From NCBI GenBank assembly GCA_029256485.1, contig JAQSXU010000056.1, forward strand, positions 1 to 32,566: a stretch of DNA of 32,566 nucleotides. The letters run 5' to 3'. Made by a program: the position numbers and the translations under genes. Source of the DNA: Clostridiaceae bacterium. Its GTDB lineage: Bacteria; Bacillota_A; Clostridia; Clostridiales; Clostridiaceae. This document shows, one piece after another, positions 14,962 through 22,472 of the stretch. The notes below the pieces were generated by a model. That model had not been told where the DNA came from. It did no database searches and saw only the letters and a program-made list of their open reading frames with translations. Each line of letters starts with the position of its first letter. The first letter of the stretch is position 1.

Positions 14962-16614
14962 ATGGATATGTCATATATAACACTTAAAAATCTAACTTAT
15001 AAATATCCTGGAAACCATAACATCACACTTAATAATATTAATATTAATATTGAGCGGGGAGATATAGTTCTGGTATGTGGAAATTCAGGTTCTGGGAAAT
15101 CTACATTAGGTAAATGTATTACAGGATCAGTTCCTAATTTTTATGGTGGGACTATAAGGGGAGAAATAAAAATAAATGATAAAAATATAAAAGATTTGGC
15201 TCCAAAAGAATTAGCAGAAAAAGTTACAATGGTTTTTCAGGATCCAGAAAGACAGCTCCTTATGAACAAAGTACATAGAGAAATTGCTTTTGGATTAGAG
15301 AACATCGGTGTCAAACCTGAAGTTATTAAAAGAAGAGTTTATGAATCCATGGAATTTTGCGGCATAGAAAAGCTGGCAAAGAGAGATATTATTTCATTAT
15401 CCGGGGGAGAAAAGCAGAAAGTAGCAGTAACTTCAGCCCTTGCCTATATGCCTGAATGCATAATATTAGATGAACCTACATCTCAATTAGATCCAAATGC
15501 AGCAGAAGAGGTTATTAATATTATAAATAAGATAAATGAAGAACTTGGAGTTACCATAATTTTAATTGAACAAAGAGTGGAAAAATGTTTTTCAATAGCT
15601 GATAAGGTACTTTTAATTAATGATGGAACTGTAAGTTTTTATGGAGGTAAAGACGATTTATATAAATCCAATGATCCTTATTTCTTTGATTTTATGCCTC
15701 AATATTTAAAACTTTCAAAAATCCTTAAATTTAGTAAAATGCCCTGTGGTATTAGAGAAACTAGAAAAAAACTCAATTCATTTAATATTACTCAACACAA
15801 TTCAGTTGAGAAAAAATGTGATAGCCAGGAGCCAATAATTAACATTAGTGATCTATGCTTTTCATATGATGGAAATGCAAATGTACTGAAAAATATTAAT
15901 TTAAACATTAATAGCGGTGAATTTGTGGAAATAATGGGTCCAAACGGAGCCGGCAAGAGTACATTTTTTAAAAGCATAATGGGATTTACCAAATATAAAG
16001 GCAGTATAAAATTGTTTGGGAAAGAAGTCAGCAAATATAAACAGCGCGATTTGGCAAAAATAATTGGATATATATCACAAAATCCTAACGATTATATTTC
16101 TAAAGAAACAGTATATGAAGAAGTTAAATTTACCTTGGATAACTATGGAATAAAAAATTATGAATTAATTGACGCCACATTAAATAAGTTAGGAATTGAT
16201 AATTTAAAATATAAAAATCCAAGGGATATCAGCGGCGGTGAAAAACAGAGAGTTGCAATAGCATCAATTTTAGTGATGGAGCCTGAAATTATATTATTAG
16301 ATGAACCTACCAGGGGATTAGATCATAAAACAAAGGAGTTGCTTGGAAATACACTTAAAGATTTAAATAAAAAAGGCAGCACTATTATTATGATAACTCA
16401 TGATATAGAATTTGCTGCTGAGTTTGCAAATAAATTTATTTTGCTATTTAATGGAGAGGCAATTCAAGCTGGGACAAAAACAGAAGTTTTTACTGGAGGA
16501 ACTTATTATAATACTTCAATGAATAAATTATTTAGAAATATCGATAATGATATTTTTACCATTGACGATGTTCTAGAAAGGGTTAATTTAGTGAAAGGGG
16601 GATTATATGAATAA
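14962..16614 (+). CDS. ECF transporter ATPase, fused A-A' (two ABC domains)
   Basis: A 550-residue protein made of two ABC ATPase domains that are separate EcfA and EcfA' subunits in most systems. Domain 1: Walker A GNSGSGKST (40-48), Q-loop Q93, LSGGE (147-151 region), Walker B IILDE (167-171). Domain 2: Walker A GPNGAGKST (326-334), Q373, ISGGE (423-427), Walker B IILLDE (443-448), switch His H480 in ITHD. In domain 1 the switch-His position reads LIEQR, with Gln204 in place of His, so the two ATP sites are not equal. It powers import together with EcfT. It overlaps the S-component gene by 8 bases, giving translational coupling. Confidence 0.93.
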   Translation: MDMSYITLKNLTYKYPGNHNITLNNININIERGDIVLVCGNSGSGKSTLGKCITGSVPNFYGGTIRGEIKINDKNIKDLAPKELAEKVTMVFQDPERQLLMNKVHREIAFGLENIGVKPEVIKRRVYESMEFCGIEKLAKRDIISLSGGEKQKVAVTSALAYMPECIILDEPTSQLDPNAAEEVINIINKINEELGVTIILIEQRVEKCFSIADKVLLINDGTVSFYGGKDDLYKSNDPYFFDFMPQYLKLSKILKFSKMPCGIRETRKKLNSFNITQHNSVEKKCDSQEPIINISDLCFSYDGNANVLKNINLNINSGEFVEIMGPNGAGKSTFFKSIMGFTKYKGSIKLFGKEVSKYKQRDLAKIIGYISQNPNDYISKETVYEEVKFTLDNYGIKNYELIDATLNKLGIDNLKYKNPRDISGGEKQRVAIASILVMEPEIILLDEPTRGLDHKTKELLGNTLKDLNKKGSTIIMITHDIEFAAEFANKFILLFNGEAIQAGTKTEVFTGGTYYNTSMNKLFRNIDNDIFTIDDVLERVNLVKGGLYE

Positions 16615-17308
16615 AAACAAAGTCACAAGATTACTTACTTTTCTATTGGTAATATGCCTTATTATTCTTGGATATAAATATGGAAATCAAAATAGCTTCC
16701 CAATTTTGCTTACTTTAGGTATGTTCCTTTTCATATTTTTGTCTTATGCAAACTTTGAATTAAACGACATGGGTACAAAAGAAATAGCATTAATTGCCAG
16801 TCTAAGTTCCTTTGCTGCAGTTACAAGAGTTCCTTTTGCCTCCATACCAAATGTTCAGCCTACAACCTTTTTAGTAGCTTTAAGTGGACTTGTATTTGGT
16901 CCATATGAAGGCTTTTTAGTGGGAGCATCTTCTGCTTTTATTTCCAATATTTTTTTAGGGCAGGGGCCATGGACCCCTTGGCAGATGTTTGCTTGGGGTA
17001 TTGTTGGAGCATTATCAGGGATTATAGGCATTAATGGATTTAAGCCAAAGGTTGAATTCTTTGCAGTAATATGTTTTTTTTACGGTTTTTTGTTTGATTG
17101 GATAATGAATCTATGGCATGTAATTGGATTTATACGACCAATTACCGCTAAAACTATCCTAGTTGCATATCTAACTGGTTTAACCATGGATGTAATGCAT
17201 GCTGTAGGAAACTTTACATTTGCTATGTTTTTTTACGAAAGCTTTTATAAAGTGCTGTTAAGGTTTAAAAGACGAATGAAGATAGACTACATAAGTACTA
17301 ATAAATAA
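16607..17308 (+). CDS. cbrT: ECF transporter S component, cobalamin-type (CbrT-like)
   Basis: A 233-residue membrane protein with about six hydrophobic segments (12-28, 32-48, 58-72, 88-112, 122-160, 180-210). TRVPFASIPNVQP (73-85) and PWTPWQMFAWGIVGALSG (about 125-142) are typical of the S-component family that includes the vitamin B12 binding protein CbrT of Lactobacillus delbrueckii. The S component binds the vitamin in the membrane and topples to release it inside. The assignment to cobalamin rests on the upstream riboswitch, the resemblance to CbrT and the transcobalamin-like neighbours; queuosine or other ligands are less likely. ATG 16607 lies in the GGATTATATGAATAA overlap with the ATPase gene and follows GAAAGGGGG. 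Confidence 0.82.
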   Translation: MNKNKVTRLLTFLLVICLIILGYKYGNQNSFPILLTLGMFLFIFLSYANFELNDMGTKEIALIASLSSFAAVTRVPFASIPNVQPTTFLVALSGLVFGPYEGFLVGASSAFISNIFLGQGPWTPWQMFAWGIVGALSGIIGINGFKPKVEFFAVICFFYGFLFDWIMNLWHVIGFIRPITAKTILVAYLTGLTMDVMHAVGNFTFAMFFYESFYKVLLRFKRRMKIDYISTNK

Positions 17309-17338
17309 AATGAGCAAAAAAATTAGGGGGACTTTAAA

Positions 17339-19807
17339 ATGAAAAATATAAAAAAACTTTCAAGTTTTGTTATAGCTGCTATATTTATTTTATTTCAATT
17401 TTTAAATATACCTATAAACAATGTACATGCTAATTCAGTTTTTAATGTAAATGTAGTTATAGAGGGAACAAAAGGTATTATAGCAGCTGGTACATCGGAC
17501 AAATCAAATGCTTTTGATGCTTTAAATGATGTTCTAAAGCAAAAAAATATCCCCATTGATTCCAGTAATAAATACGGGGGTGCATACATATCATCTATTT
17601 CAGGAATTAAATCTGGAAGCTTTGGCGGGTATGATGGATGGATGTATACAGTTAGAGAAGGTAATAACTATAAGAACATAACCACTTCAATTGATCAATG
17701 CACATTAGAAAATGGCAACAATTTAATATTATACTATGGTGACTTCAATACTTTAACTTTAAATAAACTAACTATGTCAACCAGCATACCTAATACTAAA
17801 TTAACATTAACTTTAAATAATACCTATGATGATTGGAATACAGGCAAGCCTGTTATAACACCAATAAGCGGAATCACAGCCAAAGTATACAATTCAAATG
17901 GAGAAGAAATGACTTCTTCAATATCAGCAAATACAATTGTATTTGAAAATGGTCTTCCTGGAGGAAGTTACACATTAAAGGTAAGTGATTATAATAATAT
18001 AGGAATACCAAAGGTAGTAAACGACGAACTCACTTTTCAAATAAAACAGCCCCAATGTAATGTGAAAATTGAAGGCATAAGCGGTACAATTTTTCAGGGA
18101 AACGGCACAGGTAATAATGTATTAGATATCTTTAAAAATGCAGTAGGAAATGCTATAACGTATCACATAACACCAAGTGAAATGGGTGACTATTTAGATA
18201 CTATTGATAATATTAAGTCAGGTGATATAACAAAGTATGCTGGTTGGAATTATATTGTAAAATCAGGTTCACAAATAATATCTCCTTCTGTAGGCATTAG
18301 TTCTTATGTACCAAATGACAATGATGAAATAATTTTTTATTACTCTGATAGTAATGTTCCTTATGTAAATAAAATAACATTTAATCCTTCAGTGATTGTT
18401 CCTAATCAGGGTTTTACAGCTCGATTGACCTATACTTATAAGGATTTCTCAAATTGGCCAAACTATACAGTAGTTGAAAAACCAATAAAGGATACTGTAG
18501 TTACAATAAATAGCAAAACTTATAAAACAAACTATAATGGAGATATAGCAGTAACAGATGGATTGCCTAAGGGTGATTATATTATTAAGGTAAGCGGATA
18601 TAGTGATAATGAGTTGAACAAAGTAGTTAGTGACAGTTTCAAATTATCAGTTGACGGAAATACTTCCAGTAATATAAATATGGTTGAAAGTGATGTAGCT
18701 TCTGTTACTCCAACTGATAACTCTAAAATAGTGAAGGATATAAATAGTGAAATTCAAAACACTTTAAATGTAGTTAAAACATATGATACCCCATGGGCAG
18801 CAGTAAGTCTTCAAAAATTAAATGTTAAGCCTAGTGAGGATTTTATATCTAATGCGGCAAAGGATATAACTAAATATGGAATTACAGATTACAGCAATAC
18901 AGATTTGGAGAAGTTATCCTTTGGTTTAATTGCCAGCGGCTATAGTCCATACAATTTCAATGGTATTGATTTAATCAGCACATTGTTAAATAGAAATATA
19001 AATGACTTTTTAATTAATGATTCAATCTATGCATTGATGTTGTATAATTATGGAAACATCAATGGCAATTACGAAGTTACTAAGGAACAATTAAAAAACA
19101 AGATATTAAGCAGTGAAATAAATGATAATAATTCTTTCGGCTGGTCATTAACAAAAACATTTGATCCTGATATAACTTCTGCTGCTATTACAGCACTTTC
19201 TTACTTTTATAATAAGGATTCTGAGGTAACTAAGGCTGTTAATGATGCTGTCGTTACATTAGCAAATAAAACAACAGACTCAGGATATGTTCCAGGTTTA
19301 TATGGACCTTCCTGTGAAACAAATGCATTTGTTATAATGGCATTAACGTCTATCGGCATAAGCCCGGAAAAGATGACAGTGCTTAATGACAACCAGGTTG
19401 TTAATTTTTCTAAATCCAATGGGGACCTTGTATCAGCTTTATTGTCATTTAAAAATAATAATGGAAGTTATAAACATGAATTAACTGGAAGTTCAGATCC
19501 AATTGCCACTGAAGAAGCTTTACGTGCTTTAATTAGTATTAAGCAGTTTAATAATTTAGGAATTTATAATTACTATTCAAGTAATATAAACAGCAGTTCA
19601 CTAAACAAATACAGTATGAGCAATGAAATTGATAAAACTGTTACTGTAGATAGTAATATTGGTACTACTGCACAAAACTTGCCAAAAACCGGATCCTTTT
19701 TATCAGAAATGGATTTAATATATTTAGGGATTTTATTTATTATTTCTGGAACATCATTATTAATATTTTTATATAAGAAAAATAATAGGAGAGTAGACAA
19801 TGAATAA
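17339..19807 (+). CDS. Wall-anchored transcobalamin/intrinsic-factor-like protein (2x DUF4430 + alpha/alpha toroid + LPXTG)
   Basis: An 822-residue surface protein. Signal peptide 1-31 (cut after VHA). DUF4430-like (transcobalamin C-terminal type) domains lie at about 35-135 (with YDGWMYTV at 98-105, and LILYYGD at the end) and 240-336 (with YAGWNYIV at 300-307, IIFYYSD at the end). Each is followed by an Ig-like beta domain (140-235, 340-438). Residues 480-745 hold helical-pair repeats such as DITSAAITALS, ETNAFVIMALTSIG and IATEEALRALIS, the prenyltransferase/squalene-cyclase alpha/alpha toroid. The end is LPKTG (781-785), a membrane helix and a basic tail, a sortase sorting signal. The two fold types equal those of animal B12 carriers, in reverse order. 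Corrinoid binding is inferred from fold and riboswitch context. AGGGGG precedes ATG 17339. Confidence 0.88.
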   Translation: MKNIKKLSSFVIAAIFILFQFLNIPINNVHANSVFNVNVVIEGTKGIIAAGTSDKSNAFDALNDVLKQKNIPIDSSNKYGGAYISSISGIKSGSFGGYDGWMYTVREGNNYKNITTSIDQCTLENGNNLILYYGDFNTLTLNKLTMSTSIPNTKLTLTLNNTYDDWNTGKPVITPISGITAKVYNSNGEEMTSSISANTIVFENGLPGGSYTLKVSDYNNIGIPKVVNDELTFQIKQPQCNVKIEGISGTIFQGNGTGNNVLDIFKNAVGNAITYHITPSEMGDYLDTIDNIKSGDITKYAGWNYIVKSGSQIISPSVGISSYVPNDNDEIIFYYSDSNVPYVNKITFNPSVIVPNQGFTARLTYTYKDFSNWPNYTVVEKPIKDTVVTINSKTYKTNYNGDIAVTDGLPKGDYIIKVSGYSDNELNKVVSDSFKLSVDGNTSSNINMVESDVASVTPTDNSKIVKDINSEIQNTLNVVKTYDTPWAAVSLQKLNVKPSEDFISNAAKDITKYGITDYSNTDLEKLSFGLIASGYSPYNFNGIDLISTLLNRNINDFLINDSIYALMLYNYGNINGNYEVTKEQLKNKILSSEINDNNSFGWSLTKTFDPDITSAAITALSYFYNKDSEVTKAVNDAVVTLANKTTDSGYVPGLYGPSCETNAFVIMALTSIGISPEKMTVLNDNQVVNFSKSNGDLVSALLSFKNNNGSYKHELTGSSDPIATEEALRALISIKQFNNLGIYNYYSSNINSSSLNKYSMSNEIDKTVTVDSNIGTTAQNLPKTGSFLSEMDLIYLGILFIISGTSLLIFLYKKNNRRVDNE

Positions 19808-20462
19808 AAAAATATTAACTATAATTTCTATAATTATAGTGTCAATATTATTATTAATTGGGGGAAGAACTTTGCAGAATAAATATGCTTCAAATAATGA
19901 TAGCAAGCAATCTTCTTCTTCAACAGCAGAGAAAACTGTTAGTACGGATTCATCAAATAAAAAGCAGGATAAATCCAATATAAAGGAAGGGGAAAAAACA
20001 AATACTACAGCAGCAAATACCCCTTCAACCAGCTCAAATAATAAGACTACTGTTGAGAAAAAAACTGTATCTGCTAATGCAGTGGCTGCTTCTGCAAATA
20101 CCGCTGCAAAAGTGCCTTCATCAGCTGCTGTTTCTGTAAATAAAACTGAACAGCCAAACTTCGTAATTTATAATGATATAAATAAAGCCACAATTTTTTC
20201 TAAGTATGTCAGCTTCAGTGAAGGTGAAACAGCCGCAAATGTTACTAAAAAAATACTTGATTCAGACAATATAAGCTATAGATTGAAGGATGGATTTTAT
20301 ATTTCTTCTATGGCTGGCTTAAGTGAATTTAAAGCTGGCCCATCCAGTGGATGGTGTTTCTATGTTAATGGAGTAAAGTCGTCTGTTGGAGCTTCAAATT
20401 ATAAATTAAAACCTGGGGATAAAATTACATGGAAGTACTTAGCTGATGGATTAAATAATTAG
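19800..20462 (+). CDS. Membrane-anchored DUF4430 (transcobalamin-like) protein
   Basis: A 220-residue protein with an N-terminal signal anchor (residues 4-22, no lipobox Cys). A long Ser/Thr/Lys/Ala linker (30-118) could span the wall. One DUF4430 domain follows (about 120-215), with FYISSMAGLSEF (166-177), SGWCFYVNG (183-191) and LKPGDKITWKYL (203-214), the hallmark Gly-Trp and closing-strand motifs. The start overlaps the end of the 822-residue gene by 8 bases, so the two are made together under the cobalamin riboswitch. I infer a relay that takes corrinoid from the wall protein and presents it to the S component. An alternative is an independent scavenger for another ligand. Confidence 0.85.
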   Translation: MNKKILTIISIIIVSILLLIGGRTLQNKYASNNDSKQSSSSTAEKTVSTDSSNKKQDKSNIKEGEKTNTTAANTPSTSSNNKTTVEKKTVSANAVAASANTAAKVPSSAAVSVNKTEQPNFVIYNDINKATIFSKYVSFSEGETAANVTKKILDSDNISYRLKDGFYISSMAGLSEFKAGPSSGWCFYVNGVKSSVGASNYKLKPGDKITWKYLADGLNN

Positions 20463-20593
20463 GATATAAAGTTAGTGAATATAAATACCAGAATTTTTGT
20501 AAAATTTTATATATACTATTCATTTTTTATTATTTGTAATGTATAATGTTAATAAATAGTAGATTGTATAATTTTGGGGAGAAGGTGTTGATA

Positions 20594-20815
20594 TTGGCAG
20601 AATGTCCATTTTTGTCTACTTATGATAATGAAATAGAGTGTTTTAATGATTGCGCTCTTTACAATTGTAAGGAAAACGGGGGAGTATGTCCATTTAAGAA
20701 CCTTTCAGAAATTAATGTGCATAAATATGATGAAGATTACTCAATTGACTCTTTTGACAGTGAGCTGGGAATAATAAAAGAATCTTATTTTGAAAATAAA
20801 AGTGAATATGCTTAA
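20594..20815 (+). CDS. Cys-rich small protein of unknown function
   Basis: A 74-residue protein beginning (L/M)AECPFLSTYDNEIECF, with Cys residues in the pattern CPF...ECF.DCALYNCKENGGVCPF within the first 35 residues, then an acidic tail. TTG 20594 is chosen because GAGAAGGTG (20579-20587) ends six bases before it; earlier in-frame starts (20546, 20588) lack a proper site. The five clustered Cys (C5, C17, C21, C26, C33 by this start) could hold a metal or iron-sulfur centre. I have a sense of similar conserved clostridial proteins but know no function. A terminator follows at 20823-20855. Confidence 0.65.
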   Translation: MAECPFLSTYDNEIECFNDCALYNCKENGGVCPFKNLSEINVHKYDEDYSIDSFDSELGIIKESYFENKSEYA

Positions 20816-20822
20816 TCAATAG

Positions 20823-20856
20823 AAAAGCTAGTAATTAAAAAATTACTAGCTTTTTC
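20823..20856. terminator. Bidirectional intrinsic terminator
   Basis: AAAAGCTAGTAATT (20823-20836) is perfectly complementary to 20841-20854 around an AAAA loop, with T runs on both strands. It serves the Cys-rich gene and the converging pncB gene. Confidence 0.85.
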
Positions 20857-20859
20857 GTT

Positions 20860-22344
20860 TTATTGTTCTTCGTATATATCGGAATATTCATGAAGTAATG
20901 ATTGTTTTAAATTCCACAGTTTATCTGATAAGTCAACATAATATTGATGAGGATTCTCAAATCTTAGAACTTCTATCCAAAGTTTGTTTGTCTCTTCTTT
21001 TACAATTTTCTTTATGTCCATAACTGAAGGACTTTCATAACAAGCAATTCCATTATCAAATATCTTAACTAATAAGTCTTTAACATAATAATCTTTTAAT
21101 TTCTTCTTTTTCCAGGTAAAAACAGGATCAAAGATTTCCATAGGCTGTGATTCATCTATTACTTCATCATTTAAAGTAATTAAGTCTGCAATAGCTTTAT
21201 TAGTTTCTTTGCTAAAAATTCTATAAATCTTTTTAAATCCAGGGTTAGTTATCTTTTCTTCATTTTCACTAATTTTAATTTTAGGAATTATATCTCCATT
21301 TGCGCTTTCAACAGCTACTAGTTTGTATACTCCACCAAAAACGGGCTCAGATTTTGCTGTAATAAGTCTTTCTCCAACTCCAAACCCATCTACTTTAGCA
21401 CCCTGACTGATAACATCTCTAATAATAAATTCATCTAATGAATTTGATATTATAATTTTTGCGTCTTCATATCCGGCAGCATCTAATACCTCCCTGCATT
21501 TTTTTGTTAGGTATGTTATATCACCGCTATCTATTCTTATCCCGCTTGGTCTTATACCCTTTGGCTTTAATACCTCTTCAAACACTTTAATAGCATTTGG
21601 CAATCCTGATTTAAGTACATTATAAGTATCAACCAGTAATGTGCAGTTGTTAGGGTAAACATTTGCCCAAGCCTTAAATGCTTCATATTCACTTGGAAAC
21701 AGTTGTATCCAGCTGTGTGCCATAGTCCCTACAGCAGGTATGCCAAACATTTCCTCAGCTATTGCACATGCTGTGGAATTACATCCCCCAAGTACAGCGG
21801 CTCTTGCTCCATATATTGCTCCATCATAACCTTGTGCCCTACGAGATCCAAATTCCATAACTGTTCTTCCAGCTGCTGCTCTTGAAATTCTATTGGCTTT
21901 AGTGGCTATTAGAGTCTGATGGTTAATTGTGAGCAATACCATAGTTTCCACGAATTGAGCTTGTATTGCAGGTCCTCTTACAGAAACTAACGGTTCATTT
22001 GGAAATACAGGATTTCCCTCTGGAATTGCCCATACATCACAGGAAAATTTAAAATTACTTAAATAATCTAAAAACTTTTCAGAAAATGTTTCTTTACTTC
22101 TTAAATATTCAATATCATCTTTTGTAAAACTTAGACTTGACAAATATTCAATAAGCTGTTGAACTCCTGACATTATACAATATCCACCATCGTCAGGAAC
22201 TCTCCTAAAAAACATATCAAAGTAAGTAATAGTATCGCCTACACCACTTTCTAAATATCCATTTCCCATAGTAATTTCATAAAAGTCAACTAACATGGTA
22301 AGGTTCCTCTGATTTCTTACATCAAAGTTTTTTATATACTCCAT
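20860..22344 (-). CDS. pncB: Nicotinate phosphoribosyltransferase
   Basis: A 494-residue cytoplasmic enzyme of the NAD salvage pathway that joins nicotinate with PRPP to give nicotinate mononucleotide. Landmarks are LVDFYEITMGNGYLESG near the N-terminus (18-34), EFGSRRAQGYDGA (about 164-176), GTMAHSWIQLFPSEYEAF (about 206-223), LLVDTYN near 236 and IRIDSGDITYL near 270 (phosphate-binding region). The length and motif order match the PncB2-like Firmicutes type. GAGGAGA precedes ATG 22344. It is divergent from the helicase gene, and a 20-bp palindrome lies in its promoter region. Confidence 0.95.
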   Translation of the reverse strand: MEYIKNFDVRNQRNLTMLVDFYEITMGNGYLESGVGDTITYFDMFFRRVPDDGGYCIMSGVQQLIEYLSSLSFTKDDIEYLRSKETFSEKFLDYLSNFKFSCDVWAIPEGNPVFPNEPLVSVRGPAIQAQFVETMVLLTINHQTLIATKANRISRAAAGRTVMEFGSRRAQGYDGAIYGARAAVLGGCNSTACAIAEEMFGIPAVGTMAHSWIQLFPSEYEAFKAWANVYPNNCTLLVDTYNVLKSGLPNAIKVFEEVLKPKGIRPSGIRIDSGDITYLTKKCREVLDAAGYEDAKIIISNSLDEFIIRDVISQGAKVDGFGVGERLITAKSEPVFGGVYKLVAVESANGDIIPKIKISENEEKITNPGFKKIYRIFSKETNKAIADLITLNDEVIDESQPMEIFDPVFTWKKKKLKDYYVKDLLVKIFDNGIACYESPSVMDIKKIVKEETNKLWIEVLRFENPHQYYVDLSDKLWNLKQSLLHEYSDIYEEQ

Positions 22345-22401
22345 GATTAAAATCTCCTCTTCAAGTTTAATATATTTTATTTTGTCGATAATATGTATTA
22401 T

Positions 22402-22421
22402 TAAGATGTATATACATCTTA
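22402..22421. promoter_or_regulatory. 20-bp perfect palindrome in the pncB/helicase divergent region (operator candidate)
   Basis: TAAGATGTATATACATCTTA is fully symmetric. It covers the expected -35 of a minus-strand promoter with TATTAT (22393-22388) for pncB, and of a plus-strand -10 TATACT (22432-22437) for the helicase. An NAD-responsive repressor (NiaR-type) is a reasonable guess; I cannot confirm the motif. Confidence 0.55.
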
Positions 22422-22472
22422 TTCTAATACTTATACTAAATAATTACAACTACTTAAAATCGGAGGTCAACA

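Noticed and set aside
20546..20593. Earlier starts for the Cys-rich small protein
   Set aside because: The ribosome binding site GAGAAGGTG lies inside this stretch and points to TTG 20594.
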